Part shown: in pieces, positions 1-11,178 of the stretch
How positions within the stretch are numbered: the first letter of the stretch is position 1
Layout: every line of letters starts with the position of its first letter
DNA from: Gari tellinella
Taxonomy: Eukaryota > Mollusca > Bivalvia > Cardiida > Psammobiidae
Assembly (NCBI GenBank): GCA_922989275.2
Contig: OV277862.1
Span: forward strand, 17,775,543-17,839,542
DNA: 64,000 bases
Reading direction: 5' to 3'
Notes under the pieces: model-generated
What the model was told of the DNA's origin: nothing
What the model saw: only the letters and a program-made list of their open reading frames with translations
Databases searched by the model: none
Made by a program: the position numbers and the translations under genes

Positions 1-345
1 GGAAAAAATTCATTTCTATATGGTCTCTGGTGCGTTCTGGGGGCATTTCCCGCCTTCAAAACAGGTGATAAAGTACATAAATATATGCAAAAAATTGAAT
101 AAAAAAATAAACAACATTGACGTCAAGACAAAATCATGGATGTTAATTTCAAACCGACAATGAGTAAGATTCAGATCTGCAACAGAACCATTTACATTTA
201 CGTTCCGTTTTGATAAATGATAAAGCAGGTATGTAGGAAGCAAACTGTGATTGAGGGGGTACACGTCGACGTCAGGCGCAAATCTAATTCAATTTTTGAA
301 CGCACTCTTACTTGGAATGTGGCATGCTCCTCCAGGGAAAATAGA

Positions 346-671
346 GTTATGGTCATTTCGTATCCACGCCTTTTCGTACCCTATTTTTTTGGTAATTTCG
401 TACCCATATTTTTGGTCATTTCGTACCCTTTCAAATTCACTAGTCATTTCGTACCCATATTTTTGGTCATTTCGTACCCTCTAAAAAAATTTTTTTATTA
501 CATATATTTCATTATTTTTACGCAAAATTTAATAAGATATATGTTAGATCGGGTAATATGTTTGCTCAGAAATGAAAAAATATTCTTATTCTGCTGGTTT
601 TATAATTATTTGAACAGTTGAACATCAAATCCAGTAGTAACTTCGAATCCATATGTTTGGTCATTTCGTAC
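346..671 (+). repeat. Tandem GGTCATTTCGTACCC repeat, copy 1
   Basis: About seven units built on TTTTGGTCATTTCGTACCCA lie at 346-480, followed by unique sequence and one more unit at 657-671. The same block, including its flank (ACGCAAAATTTAATAAG, TTAGATCGGGTAAT), recurs in inverted orientation at 5437-5790. Short ORFs here are by-products of the repeat. Sequence 1-345 and 672-1535 shows no gene or clear element to me. Confidence 0.8.
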
Positions 672-1537
672 CCACCCCATAAAAGCACGATTGAAGAACA
701 ACTTCTCCCAACTTTTACCAAATATGAAACGTATTTAATGAATGAAAAAAAGAATTAACAAAACAAGAATCTATAAATACATGATATTTAATAGACTTTT
801 GAGAGCTATAAAGACATGCACAATACAGAAAAAAACTCTCTTTTACGACCACAAAAATACGACGGCTAATTGGTTTTATTAAAGACAGGTAACAATTTAT
901 AGCTGTTTGAATGCAGGCCATATTTACAGGATTGACGTTCTTGCTCACTTTAGTATATCAGACGTAAACCATTATCTCCCTTGGTCCACGAGATCAATTA
1001 TCGATTTGTTAGGCAGACTATCGGGAATCGCTTGATCATCTTAGCCTTGATAAGAAATCACGAATGCTTCGTTATCATTCGGCTGCCTCCGGAACACTGG
1101 TTCCGGACTCGTTCTTATTCTCAGCGGGACCTCTGAAAAGCCATTTGTGTTTATCTGCTGATTAAATTGTTACTAAACATTCGCGTTCTACATCAATTAT
1201 ACCCTGACCAGCATTATCGATCGAATCTTTCACTAGTATATTACTCGTACATCCACACTTAACAAACGATAGTATGAATTATGTTCAGACTAAGTAATTT
1301 GTCTAAACGTCAATTTGCAAACTGTTAACCAATCGGATCAAAACTAATTGATAGCTAAAATGGTAAAAAACAAAATTAAAATTAAATTAAAACATACATT
1401 TTTCGAATTTCTTTTTAAGGAGTGATTTTCACATACATGTATAAGATTAATATGATGGAAATGCGTAAATATGTTTCGAATAAGATATATTTGTATGAAA
1501 AACACAGACAAATGATACATGTATTTTCTATTCTATT

Positions 1538-1715
1538 GCAAACAGTTTGGATCAAGATCAGACCCCCAACAATTATGTGTCGGAAATTACTCTGAAAACA
1601 ATTTTGATTTGAGTGTTTTGTGTGAAAAACTTTGAAACTGAATGCAATTCTATAGGAAACGATGACGTATTCATTTAGACTATCTATGTCGGATCATGAT
1701 CCAAACTATTTGACA
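1538..1715. repeat. Degraded H2-type hairpin
   Basis: A left H2 arm (GCAAACAGTTTGGATCAAG) and a right arm (GGATCATGATCCAAACTATT) are separated by about 110 bp of unrelated sequence, so the palindrome is broken or interrupted. Confidence 0.5.
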
Positions 1716-1809
1716 CGGATTGATCTGGGTAACTCGTGTCAAAGTTCAAGTTTCTGCTCCGGGATAGTAAAAAGGCCCCGGCAAAACTAAAGGCGCGAGT
1801 CACTGCTCC

Positions 1810-2031
1810 TTAACCCTTAATTATCGTGCTAAGCGGGACTTGGCTTATATTTGCAAACAATCTGGATTCAGATCAGATAAGATGCCGCGTTACATAGCGT
1901 CTGATCTGGATCTAAGCTGTTTGTCACTCGAAAAGTACTTTTTCTTTAGATTTAAAAAGATCAAAATTAGTTATTATATTTCGCAGACATTATATTTGAA
2001 GCAGACGACAAATCAGCAGGATAAGGGTTAA
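1810..2031 (+). mobile_element. Fam-B MITE with H2 core
   Basis: The element begins TTAACCCTTAATTATCGTGC, carries a full H2 palindrome at 1849-1926, then GCAGACGACAAATCAGCAGG, and ends ATAAGGGTTAA. TTAA lies at both ends, as expected for a piggyBac-type TTAA target site. No coding capacity. Confidence 0.8.
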
Positions 2032-2564
2032 CTGACATGTTAATTTCCAATTAGGTCTAGTCCATTCTTTACTTTTTAGGGTTGTGTTAAAATATTGCAA
2101 AATGGCAAACAGTGTATGCCCTGTTCAGATAACTAATGCTAGCATACGACAAGTGTACATTTAGAAATTCAAATTCAAACATAAGTACGCTGTTTGTTAG
2201 TGACAATGGGTTAATATTTTGTTATTGTTTTCTGATTGCTGAGTGCCGGCTAAATTCTGATCAGATCAGTTACTTGCTGTTTGATCTGGATATACATTGT
2301 TTGCTTCTGTAATTCAAGTGGAAGAAAAAGTCTAAAAGAGATGAGGGCAAATGTCTTTTTGCATCTGCCAATTTCACTTATAGAATGTTGTGTGTTTCAC
2401 CTGCGTCTGCATTATTGGCTATGATACATGCATACAGTTGTCCCAAAAAGTGTTTCCGCTATTACAGAACTACCTACTGGCAATGTATCCCTTTAATATG
2501 CAAATACAACAAAGTGTTCATAAAAATGTGTATGTATGTATAGGTTCAACTTTAAGCATCTATA

Positions 2565-2815
2565 CCCCTTTACCCAATTGCCTACTTCTAGTAATGAAAA
2601 TAAAGGACCACTTAAAGCAGGTTGAAAGTAATGCAGAAGGCGCCTTAAGGCGATTTCTGCTTTACTTTCAGCCTGGTTTAAGCTACCATCTGCTAATATG
2701 TAGACATTATATCTTATGGCGCATGTTTAAAACTGTTTAAATAGGAACTATTTTGTACAGCGGAGGAATAAATTAAATACGCTAAAAGTCGCTTCTATGT
2801 GGGAAAGGGATACTA
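2565..2815 (+). mobile_element. Fam-A MITE, degraded ends
   Basis: Internal Fam-A sequence is intact, including the H1 palindrome at 2615-2684 and the motif GGAGGAATAAATTAAA. The outer TTAACCC ends are eroded. Confidence 0.7.
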
Positions 2816-2939
2816 TGTGTTTCTATCTCATGTAATAAAGATATTTGAATGATCTTTTAGCCTTAATTTTGTTTTAATCAACAACAAAGTACTTAACGAC
2901 CACTCATTGTTGACTGCAAGATATGAATTGTTTCCGATG

Positions 2940-3225
2940 GAAATAATAGCTTTAACGCGTTTATTTGGAAAGAATAACGCCTTCTCCTCATTCTTGTATT
3001 TACTCCATCCTACAAAAGGGAAATAGGCAAACAGTGTAGACTCTGATCAGACGCCGCATTATAGGAATTTCAATATCAAGCAAAACGAAAATGAAAATTT
3101 AAACCAGGCACCCCTGTTTGCTACTCAGATTTAAACCATAGTTAACCTTTCTAAAAGTAATTTTCCCCAGTTTAGTGCATTGCGTTTAAACGGAAAAGAA
3201 TAATGTATCCTCTACTGTATATTGC
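2940..3225. mobile_element. Fam-C remnants with half H2 arm
   Basis: Fragments of Fam-C ends (GGAAAGAATAACGCCTTCTCC near 2967-2990; GGAAAAGAATAATGTATCC near 3193-3212) flank a single H2 arm at 3027-3060. It reads as a rearranged copy. Confidence 0.5.
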
Positions 3226-3415
3226 CACGGAGTAAATAGAGCGAGCTCTAATTACTCCGTGACATTACGCACAAAAATTGCAGCTATCCGTATCTCTAAC
3301 TGGATGTAGAGAAAACTCATCCCTTTTAAAGTTTTAGAAAGTTCCAATCTAAAAATAACTCCGACAGGTCAGAAGAAAACACTAATACTATGTGTTTGTG
3401 TTACGTTTTTGTGAA

Positions 3416-3457
3416 AGGTGGTGGTGGTGGTGGTGGTGGGGGGGGGGGGGGGGGGGT
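3416..3457. repeat. (GGT)n-(G)n microsatellite
   Basis: A GGT run passes into an uninterrupted G run. Length in such tracts is unreliable in assemblies. Confidence 0.9.
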
Positions 3458-3628
3458 AACACGCAACGGGCATCTGGATGTTATAGGCGAATTCGTGACA
3501 GGTTACACTCAATTTCTGCGCCAACGGAAAGCATCTCGCCAGTTAATGTTTATTTGAAGTATAATATAGGTGTTCGGGATTCAAAGGTTCCACTGTAATC
3601 AGTCGAACACAACTCTATTGCTATAAAT

Positions 3629-3802
3629 AGTAAAACCTCTCTATTACGACCACTAAAAGAAGGCTAATTGAGTGTTTAAAGACAGGTGACAGTTTAAGAA
3701 AGCTCCTCGTTTTACTGTCACCTTGCTTTAAGCAATCAAACTATTGTAAAACCGTAATAATTAACATAATTAAGTGGTCGTATTAGAGACGTTTTATTAT
3801 TA
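3629..3802 (+). mobile_element. Fam-D MITE, short copy
   Basis: The left end reads TAGTAAAACCTCTCTATTAC and the right end GTGGTCGTATTAGAGACG then TTTTATTA. A truncated H1-like stem lies between (GCTCCTCGTTTTACTGTCAC). The next 740 bp (to 4539) show no feature to me beyond two copies of GAGTGACTTACAGACATAG near 4012 and 4052. Confidence 0.7.
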
Positions 3803-4539
3803 CTCAGAACAAACATACATGTATTTCAAAACTAAAGCTTTAAAAGAAGTATGTATGTTTGATTTAAGCAAGCTTTGAGAATCGAACGCAGAAATAAAGC
3901 AGACCATTTTGGGAATGTACTAGTTGGAAGTGGAAGAATCCGACGACCATATGTCGGACTTCTATCCATTGATGCACTATCCCCTTAAAGGATGGTGCAA
4001 AGGAAAAAAACTGAGTGACTTACAGACATAGCCAAGCACTCAAAGAAGCCGAGTGACTTACAGACATAGTCAGGCACTCGATTGCTGCTCTTGTAAAAGA
4101 GCAGCAAACGCACAGTCTAATTCACCCCGTCGGTGCAAGACCCGTGCATACAAATACAAATGACACCAAAGGCGTCAGTGATTACCCTTACGGGAATCTA
4201 TTCAAAGAACGCAAGTATTGCACTTTTCAATGAAATTGGCAGAAGGGAAATTTATGACATCTTAAATAAAACATTTCTAACATTCAGCAAGTTAAAATAA
4301 ATTTTGAAAGTAATACAAAAAGCTTTTAAATTCACATGGTTACGTGCAATATATCATAATAATTAATTCTTCATTCAATCTTATACTAGCTGTGCTATCT
4401 GAATTAATTTTAATGAAAATTATAAAACGTACATCAGTCGTTTTGTACTCCGTATCGCCACTGGTCCTAGATTAGCATATGAATTAAAGGTGTTAGGATC
4501 CCAGCACCCAGCTCATACATGTACCACTATTCTACCTAA

Positions 4540-4630
4540 GTGCTGATAGCTCAGTCGGTAGTGTGGTTGACTAACAATCAAAAGGTCATAGGTTCGAGTC
4601 TCATTCGAATCAAAAGTTTTTTTTTCCTTT
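4540..4630 (+). repeat. tRNA-Val-like SINE head
   Basis: Positions 4540-4611 follow tRNA order: D-arm TAGCTCAGTCGGTAG, anticodon loop CTAACAA (AAC, Val), B-box-like GGTTCGAGTC, then a T run. The acceptor stem pairs poorly and the T stem has mismatches, so it is a tRNA-derived repeat or pseudogene rather than a working tRNA. Confidence 0.6.
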
Positions 4631-4834
4631 TTTCTTTATTTTTTTTTTTTAAAGAAGTCCAATTGTATTGACTTGTGGATAAATAATGCAGATAAAGGAC
4701 ATGTTTAGTCTTTGTTGGTTAGAATCATTGTTCGCTATATAGCTTGTCGAATTACGTTTGGGTTCATGACTGACACACACCATTGTCTGGATGCAATGTC
4801 GTCTGCTTAAAATTGTCGTCTGCTTAAAATTGTC

Positions 4835-5030
4835 ATCTGCTGTTTTTCTCAAAGTTACGTAATGGACATTTTGACATAAAAAACTTAATAATGAGTGACA
4901 AACAGCTTGATTCAAGATCAGACACCGCGTTACGCGGCGTCTGATCTGGAATCAATCTGTTTGCAAAGTTCCCTCCGATAACGACTCCCTCCAAACAACG
5001 CCCACAATTTGTGTCTCCTGTTGGGTGTAT
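4835..5030. mobile_element. Fam-G fragment with H2 core
   Basis: A near-perfect H2 palindrome at 4896-4963 is followed by CCCTCCGATAACGACTCCCT and ACAATTTGTGTCTCCTGTTG, matching one side of the better Fam-G copies at 7549-7905 and 57859-58236. The other side is missing. Confidence 0.65.
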
Positions 5031-5086
5031 CCCCTAGTTCCTCTTGTCCGTAGAATTGTGCACCTTGAAGGGAAGAAGCATGTCCT

Positions 5087-5237
5087 AGACATGCACTGTA
5101 GATCGTAAGACCAAATCATGCATTGGTTATGTTCGCTATTGCAGTCCTCAGTCATTGTGCACAAACTGGCACACTCTGCAACACTTCGTGCTGGTACCTC
5201 AAACCTTATGACACTACTATAACAGAGCTGGTTAACA
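5087..5237 (-). CDS. PAN/apple-like domain fragment
   Basis: A minus-strand frame reads SVIRFEVPARSVAECASLC followed by TMTEDCNSEHNQCMIWSYD. The spacing RSVAECASLC-x5-C resembles the first half of PAN/apple domains, which mediate extracellular protein or sugar binding. A possible acceptor (TGTTATAG or TTAACCAG) lies just upstream, but I find no convincing donor, and the Fam-G fragment abuts it on the left. It could be one exon of a secreted-protein gene shared with 6344-6595 and 12260-12380, a decayed exon, or chance similarity. Evidence is weak: the domain is incomplete and no splice partner is proven. Confidence 0.3.
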
Positions 5238-5436
5238 AACAACTCGTCTAAGATGTTACCATTGTTCAATAATCCTAATAATATTTCAAATGTGTATAAG
5301 TCTAGATACCAAAGAACAGGAGCTTCGTATGGCTGTTTTAGAGATGGAGCACTGTATTTTAAACAGGATTGTTGTTGCTAACTACATCACTTAAGTTAAC
5401 GTACGTGTCTTCACTATAGCTTGTATTAAATGTACA

Positions 5437-5790
5437 TATGGATTCGAAGTTACTACTGGATTTGATAACTGTTCAAATAATTATGAAACCATCAGAATAA
5501 GATTTTTTTTTTCATTTCTGTGCAGACAGATTACCCGATCTAACATAATTATATCTTATTAAATTTTGCGTAAAAATTATGAAATATATCACGAATGAAT
5601 TATAACGTTATAATTCATTCGTGAATATATGTAATAAAAAGATTTTTTTTCGAGGGTACGAAATAACCAAAAATATGGGTACGAAATGACTAGTGAATTT
5701 GAAAGGGTACGAAATGACCAAAAATGTGGGTACGAAATGACCAAAAAAATAGGGTACGAAAAGGCGAGGGTACGAAATGACCAGTTCCCG
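5437..5790 (-). repeat. Tandem GGTCATTTCGTACCC repeat, inverted copy
   Basis: Reverse-complement counterpart of 346-671, with GGGTACGAAATGACC units at 5654-5783 and the same non-repeat flank (TTACCCGATCTAACATAA). The two copies bracket about 4.8 kb. Inside it lies a separate 36-bp perfect palindrome at 5589-5624. Confidence 0.8.
5589..5624. repeat. Perfect 36-bp palindrome
   Basis: The arms meet at AACGTT (centre between 5606 and 5607) and pair without mismatch over 18 bp each side. It is absent from the matching part of the copy at 346-671, so it was probably gained after duplication. Confidence 0.9.
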
Positions 5791-6343
5791 GAAAAGATTC
5801 CTAGATGGGCTTTGGTGGGTTTCTGGGGGCATTCTGAGCAATCAAAAACGTTTAAACGGAAAAATACAATCTGGCAACAGCATTTTAATATATATGTAAA
5901 ATTCGACTCCAAATTACGTAAAATTATATATATATTTGCGTGTGTCCCGGCCATTTATCTCTAATTCTTACCCCGTCTGATTGGTTTAAAACCCTTACTC
6001 TAGAGGGGTCCCCCGGGAAATTTTTAATCCTAGATGGTCTCTGGTGCGTTCTGAGGGCGTTTCTTGCATTCAAAGACAATGTAAAAATTTGACTCAAAAT
6101 AACAAATTATTGATTCTAGGATAACGATTTTTTCTGACAGCTTTTCTTCCAGTCTTTGATCTATACCCCCTACGATTTTTTTTTTTGCATTTTTGGACTT
6201 TTCGATTTTTCTATTTTTGAGGACAACTTTTTTTTTTTTTTTTTGTGTACGCAGTTGCGTTTTTTGCGTACAGGTAGCTACGCGCCTGCATATGATTGTA
6301 TCAATTTACTAATTGTGATTTATTATAACATGGCCGCACTTAC

Positions 6344-6595
6344 TTGATAAGCGGTTTGTATCACTAATACTCTCCCCGTCATATATGTCCAATCTATTCT
6401 CCGTGCATTTCCCGTCTGGAGTAGTCTCGGTGCCTAAACTGTAGAAAGTTGCGGAGAGTTGGAATCGTTCCTTGGTGCGGAGTATTAGGGTACAGCTCAG
6501 ACAGTTAGTTAGAACACTGAAGTCCAATGACGTCGGGATGATGACGACACCATAGTCCACTGTAATCTCCTTAGAGCAATGCTTTGAAATATCAA
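6344..6595 (-). CDS. Candidate internal exon with CUB-like domain
   Basis: On the minus strand a good acceptor (TATTTTTCAG) opens at 6595 and a consensus donor (GTAAGT) closes at 6344. The 252-nt exon is open throughout and of symmetric phase 1-1, the usual phase of shuffled extracellular modules. The translation has a CUB-like pattern: KHCSKEITVDYG, then NCLSCTLILRT, then FYSLGTETTPDGKC and the hallmark RLDIYDGES. CUB domains are extracellular beta-sandwiches that bind protein or carbohydrate. This exon supplies about 84 residues of a usual 110, so the start or end would lie in another exon. A Fam-F MITE sits 54 bp upstream. No other exon is firmly linked. Confidence 0.55.
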
Positions 6596-6648
6596 CTGAA
6601 AAATAGTTTGCAATGTCATGGCATGTGTCTTTGCGTTTGAACCAAATA

Positions 6649-6841
6649 CAGTCGAACTTCGATATCTCGAAGTCGGTTTTGTCGAACATACCCGTATTTC
6701 AAAGTTATAACGTGGCTCAGCCACGTTTTAACTTTGAAATATGGGTATGTTCTACTTAACCGAGGATGAAATAATGAAGCTCATATGCCGAGCTATCGGA
6801 TAGTTCGAGTTAAACGAGTTCGAGATATCGAAGTTCGACTG
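6649..6841. mobile_element. Fam-F palindromic MITE, TA flanks
   Basis: The 193-bp element opens CAGTCGAACTTCGATATCTC and closes with its inverted repeat ending GACTG. TA occurs on both sides (6647-6648, 6842-6843). The interior is largely self-complementary around ACGTGGCTCAGCCACGT, consistent with a Tc1/mariner-mobilised foldback element. A decayed relative lies at about 6940-7045. Confidence 0.85.
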
Positions 6842-7049
6842 TACATGGATTATTTTGTTCCTATATGTTTTCGATAAATCTGAATTTATCTACTATTTTT
6901 GAAGAGGTTAAAAATGCACATGCGAAAAGTGTAATTACATTCGAATTCCGATATATCAAACTCGCTTTAATCGACATTCCTCTTATTTCGAAAGTGAAAG
7001 CGAAACTAAACTAAAGATATACGTGTGAGTTCCGAGGTTCGACTGTTTT

Positions 7050-7190
7050 TTCTGGAGCACAGGTACTTGACACATAGATCTAGATCTATTACCAAAAAGT
7101 ATCTATAATAGAAGTTTACTATAAAAAATATTATTTTTTTGGGGTAATAATCTAGATATATGTGTCAATTACCTGTGTTCTGGAGTAAGT
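7050..7190. repeat. Foldback repeat
   Basis: Arms CTGGAGCACAGGTACTTGAC and GTCAATTACCTGTGTTCTGG pair imperfectly around an A/T-rich centre, with TCTAGATCTATTACC continuing the left arm. No target duplication identified. Downstream sequence to 7548 shows no feature to me. Confidence 0.6.
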
Positions 7191-7548
7191 AAGGGCAACC
7201 TAAGAACTTCATAAACATATCTGCAATACTTAAACAGTATGTCTTTAAATAAACTTGAACAACTTGATATGACCATTTCATGTGTCGCGTTGCCGTAAAA
7301 TCAAACTCAAATGAGTATGTGAACTAAGTATACAGTTCCACCAACTTTCACGAACTTTCGAAACTGGAGGTTTTATAATCGAAATTAATACATGTATAAT
7401 GAGATTAAAATAACTGTGCCTTTAAAGATTTAAAGAGAAGACACAGTGACAGTGTCATTTAAACACAAAACTGTGATTTTCAGAACATGTTACATGTAAC
7501 GAAAGAAAATTCCAAAGGAAGATCAGAGATGGCGTACCACAATGACTG

Positions 7549-7905
7549 TACATCACTCCCTCTCTACAACGATACCAACAGGGAGACAACTATTAGGAGC
7601 GTTGTTCGGAGGGAGTCGTTATAGAGAGGGAACTTGACTTACATTTGCAAACAGCTTGGATCCAGATCAGACGCCAAGTAACGCGGCGTCTGATCTGGAT
7701 TTAAGCTGTTTGTCACTCGTCATCGTGTTTTTTTCTGTCACAATTTCCAATATATGACTTTGAGAAAAACAGCAGACGACCATTGTCAAGCAGAAGATAG
7801 TACAGTCGTGAAAAGGTTGGACATAATTGTCTTCTTTGGGGTACAGCGACAAGCGTCATTGTAAAGAGGGAATCGTTGTTCGGAGGGCCGTTGAAGGGAG
7901 GGAGC
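7549..7905 (-). mobile_element. Fam-G element with H2 core
   Basis: CATCACTCCCTCTCTACAAC on the left faces GGGAGGGAGCAGCATGAG on the right. An H2 palindrome occupies 7644-7712, followed by CAGCAGACGACCATTGTCAA, as in the 57859-58236 copy. Short ORFs here have no merit. Confidence 0.75.
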
Positions 7906-8274
7906 AGCATGAGAGCTACATGACTTTTTCTGCTGGTATTGCACTAACCGGGAAAATTGAAAGACTAGAGTGGTAAAACATCAGAGTTTCTGATATAAAT
8001 AGCAACATACTATAAAGACACTGTTGAAATATTAAATTAACAGGATTAGTGGGATAGCCAGCAGCATGGTCAAGGCAGAGTTAGCACACAGAAGCAAGAG
8101 CAAAATTAGAGCGAGACCAAAAACAAACTGAAGACTTTCAGAATATAATAGTAAGATGATTTTGGCTAATCTCACTCCCTGCGAAGATGCAAATTGAGTC
8201 AAAACCACCTACTTGCCTCCCTTTGGTAGGGGAAATAATATCTCTGCCAAATAAGTAAAAAACATCCCATGTGG

Positions 8275-8460
8275 CAATTAACACTGGTATACATCGTACA
8301 TAGGATATTGGCCGAAAGTGATTCCGAAGCAATGGTAAAATGTTGTAAACAATGCCAGACCAGTTCAGAAATACATGTACGTCTAAAACACACTTATTGC
8401 AACACATATAGGTATTAAACATTTTATCGTACCGAATCAGAACTAATTTCTGCCTGTCGC
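8275..8460 (-). repeat. Inverted partner of 11757-11935
   Basis: Read on the minus strand, this stretch (GCGACAGGCAGAAATTAGTT onward) matches 11757-11935 on the plus strand over about 180 bp, including TTCTGATTCGGTACGAT and CGGCCAATATCC. It is an interspersed or duplicated fragment of unknown nature; no protein family recognised. Region 7906-8274 and 8461-9039 show nothing else I can name. Confidence 0.65.
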
Positions 8461-9039
8461 AAACAAGCCTCTTCTGTTACAAACGTCAAATGGTTCGTGT
8501 TTTATGAGAGTTTTGTCAGTCTGATCACTGCCAGCGAGTGCGGAGTTTGCACAAATTGGTCGAATATGTGCATTATATTCATGTAAAGTGTAACTGTTTC
8601 TCCTCTTCAGATAGAAATGAACTCGATCTCTATGTATTAGGATTTTCTCCAAGTGTTAGCGAAACAGTTGCACATTTTGTAAATTTGACCATTTCATTCT
8701 ACAATCACTGTACTGCGTCTTGCAAGGGGTGACAGTTTACTGTACCGCATCTTGAATTTGTACTGTATTGCATCTTGGAAATACAATCAGGAAATCTGAA
8801 CGAAATTGATCGAAAATGAGACCTAAGCCGTATTCTGAAACATTCTATGTATGGTATTTTGTTTAAGAATTTTCTTACATTTTCAACTAAGAAAAATTAT
8901 TGTCTAACTTTTCCTTTAAGAAAATACTATTATAATAGTTATTACTTAGAGCAAAATTCTAAGAGTAAAATACGGCCGTTACTAAGGACTTTCTCGACTC
9001 TTTCAAAACTTAAGAAAAATTAAAATATGACTGGCAACG

Positions 9040-9570
9040 AAGTTTGGATCCAGATCAGACGCCGCGTAACATTGCGTCTGATCTGGATCAATACTGTATG
9101 CAAATTGTTCGCAAATTCTAACCAAGTCGCGTTTAGCATAATAAGTGCTAAAGCAGGCTGTCAGTAAGAAGGAAACCTTCTAATTGGACATTTTTACTTT
9201 ACTTTCAGCATGCTTTAACCCTTTTGCTCCCAATGACGCCTAAAAGCGCATTTGCAAACAGTTTTGATCCTGATCATTAGCGGGGATGCTGACCTTGATC
9301 TATGCTGTGTGCAAACTGTTCGCAAAGTTTAACCAAGTCACGCTTAGCATAACAAGTCTTAAAGCAAGATAACATTAAGAAGGAAACCTTCTAATTGGTG
9401 ACTTTTACTTTACTTTCAGTATGCTTTAACCCTTTCACTCTCATTGGCGCTTAAATGTGCGTTTACGAACAGTTTGGAGCCTGATCAGACGCCAAGTCAC
9501 GCGGCGTCTAATCAGGATCCAAACTGTTTGACGCGGCGACTGATCAGGATTCAAACTGTTTGGCACTAGT
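9040..9570. repeat. Two tandem units of H2 plus degraded H1-like hairpins
   Basis: H2-type hairpins at 9040-9105, 9250-9312 and 9464-9568 alternate with stem sequences AAGAAGGAAACCTTCTAATT / TTTACTTTACTTTCAG at about 9145-9225 and 9355-9430. The second pair repeats the first with a period near 210 bp. The interval to 9780 shows only the Fam-B-like tail GCAGACGACACTGAAACGAT. Confidence 0.65.
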
Positions 9571-9780
9571 ATAGAAAATTTGTTAAACTGCGTTAATTAA
9601 CTTTGAAACAAAACTGCAGACAACAAAATTGAAGCAGACGACACTGAAACGATGAAGGAGTAAAATCTCACGACAAACTTGCAGTGAAAAGGTTTAGCAG
9701 TTATTTGTATGTTAAGAAACGAATATATGAAAATAATGTTAAATATTTAAAAAGAGGAGTAAGGGGGAAAAAATCGTACT

Positions 9781-9847
9781 CTGTGTGGTTCGAACCTGCT
9801 ACCCACGACATGCTAGTCCGACTCGTTCCCTATTGAGCCACGATGAC
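9781..9847 (-). repeat. tRNA-like SINE head, copy 1
   Basis: Minus strand shows A-box-like GTGGCTCAATAGGGAACGAG and B-box GGTTCGAACC with loop CTAGCAT between. Stems do not close well, so it is tRNA-derived rather than a tRNA gene. The flanks match copy 2 at 10241-10309 in the same orientation, about 460 bp away. Confidence 0.6.
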
Positions 9848-10240
9848 TTCGTTGAAATTCTGTTCGTTTGTTAGTTATAATTGTGGAACAAATTATGTAA
9901 TTACGCTAGTTTTGGTACATAAAGTGATCATTTATTACTCAAATATAGATGTTGAATATACATCGATCTTTCCCACGTTTTGCGAAGAAAACCGTAGGTA
10001 ATAATGTCTTAAACAGTAGTTTCAGTCGTTTGTTATGACGTTACACCACCCCGAAGTTGACCCAATTTCAAGAAGCCACTCGAACACTAACGTCGGCTCA
10101 AAAGCCTCCGCTAAACGTATCTCTAGGTCTATAAATGATTTTTATTCAATGATTTTATTCTTTTCAGCATGCTCTTAGCAGTTACTTGTATTTAAAAAAA
10201 CGAATCTATGAAAATAAAATATATGAAGAAAAAATCGCAC

Positions 10241-10309
10241 ACTGTGTGTTTTGAACCCGATCCCCACGTCATGCTAGTCCGACTCGTTCCCTACTGAGCC
10301 ACGGCGACT
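10241..10309 (-). repeat. tRNA-like SINE head, copy 2
   Basis: Direct copy of 9781-9847 with the same flank (GTTATAGTTGTGGAACATTA after it and ATCTATGAAAATA before it). It faces the inverted copy at 11110-11178 across the minisatellite. Confidence 0.6.
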
Positions 10310-10639
10310 TCGTTGAACTTTGGCTCACTAGTTTGTTATAGTTGTGGAACATTATTCTGTAATTATGCAAGTTTTAGTACAATAACTTCAATAAGTGATC
10401 AGTCATTACTCAACAATAGATTCGGTATTATTTGAATGTCCGTCGTCTGTTGTGTGTCGTCCGTCCTTAACAATTTTAGTGTTTACACTCTAGAGGTCAC
10501 AAATGTTATCCAATCTTTTTTATCAAATTTGCTCAGATTGCATGTTACCATAAGGTCTCGGATGAGTTTAATTATGGTTGAAATAGCACCAGTAAAGGCG
10601 TATTTCCCTTCTTGGGATTAATTGATGTTATTGTCACTT

Positions 10640-11060
10640 TTCATCGTCTTGTCGCTTACTTCTCTTCTTGTGGTTGATTGATTTTCTTGTCGCAATATTA
10701 TTCTTCTTGAGTCTTATTTCCCTTCTTGTTGCTCATTATTTTACTTGTCGCTTTTTATTCTTCATGTGGCTTATTTGCCATCTGTGGCTGATTGATTTTC
10801 TTGTCGCTTGTTTTTCTTCTTGTGGCTTATTTCCCCTCTTGTGGCTTTTTATTTTTCTTGTCGCTTTTTTTCTTCTTGTTGCTAATTTCCCATCGTGTGG
10901 CTTATTGCCTTTCCTGTCGCTTTTTATTTCTTCTTGTGGCTTATTTCCCTTCTTGTGGCTTTTGGCTTTTCTTGTCGCTTTTTCTTCTTGTTGCTCATTT
11001 TTCCTTCCCGTGGCTTTATATTTCTTCTTGGTGTGTATTGTTTCTACTTGTGGCTTATTG
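10640..11060 (+). repeat. 19-bp minisatellite, short array (about 22 units)
   Basis: Units of TTGTGGCTTATTTCCCTTC and the variant TTGTCGCTTTTTATTTTTC repeat every 19 bp. The same unit forms the long array at 24062-25690. The unit lacks plus-strand stop codons in any frame, which creates spurious ORFs on both strands. Confidence 0.9.
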
Positions 11061-11109
11061 TTTCTTTTTAACACATTTATATCAAACTGACGAGCCATAG
11101 TTTAGCGAA

Positions 11110-11178
11110 GTCTCCGTAGCTAAGTAGTGAACGAGTCGGCCTAGCACGTCGTGGGTACAGGTTCAAACCACACAGCGT
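11110..11178 (+). repeat. tRNA-like SINE head, copy 3
   Basis: GTCTCCGTAGCTAAGTAGTG, loop CTAGCAC (AGC, Ala-like) and B-box GGTTCAAACC. It sits immediately 3' of the short minisatellite, exactly as copy 4 (25738-25806) sits behind the long one. Confidence 0.6.

Noticed and set aside
217..621. ORFs over the first tandem block
   Set aside because: Their repeated VISYP peptides come from the GGTCATTTCGTACCC units.
10736..11098. Lys/Gln-rich minus-strand ORF of 120 codons
   Set aside because: It is the reverse complement of the short minisatellite array.
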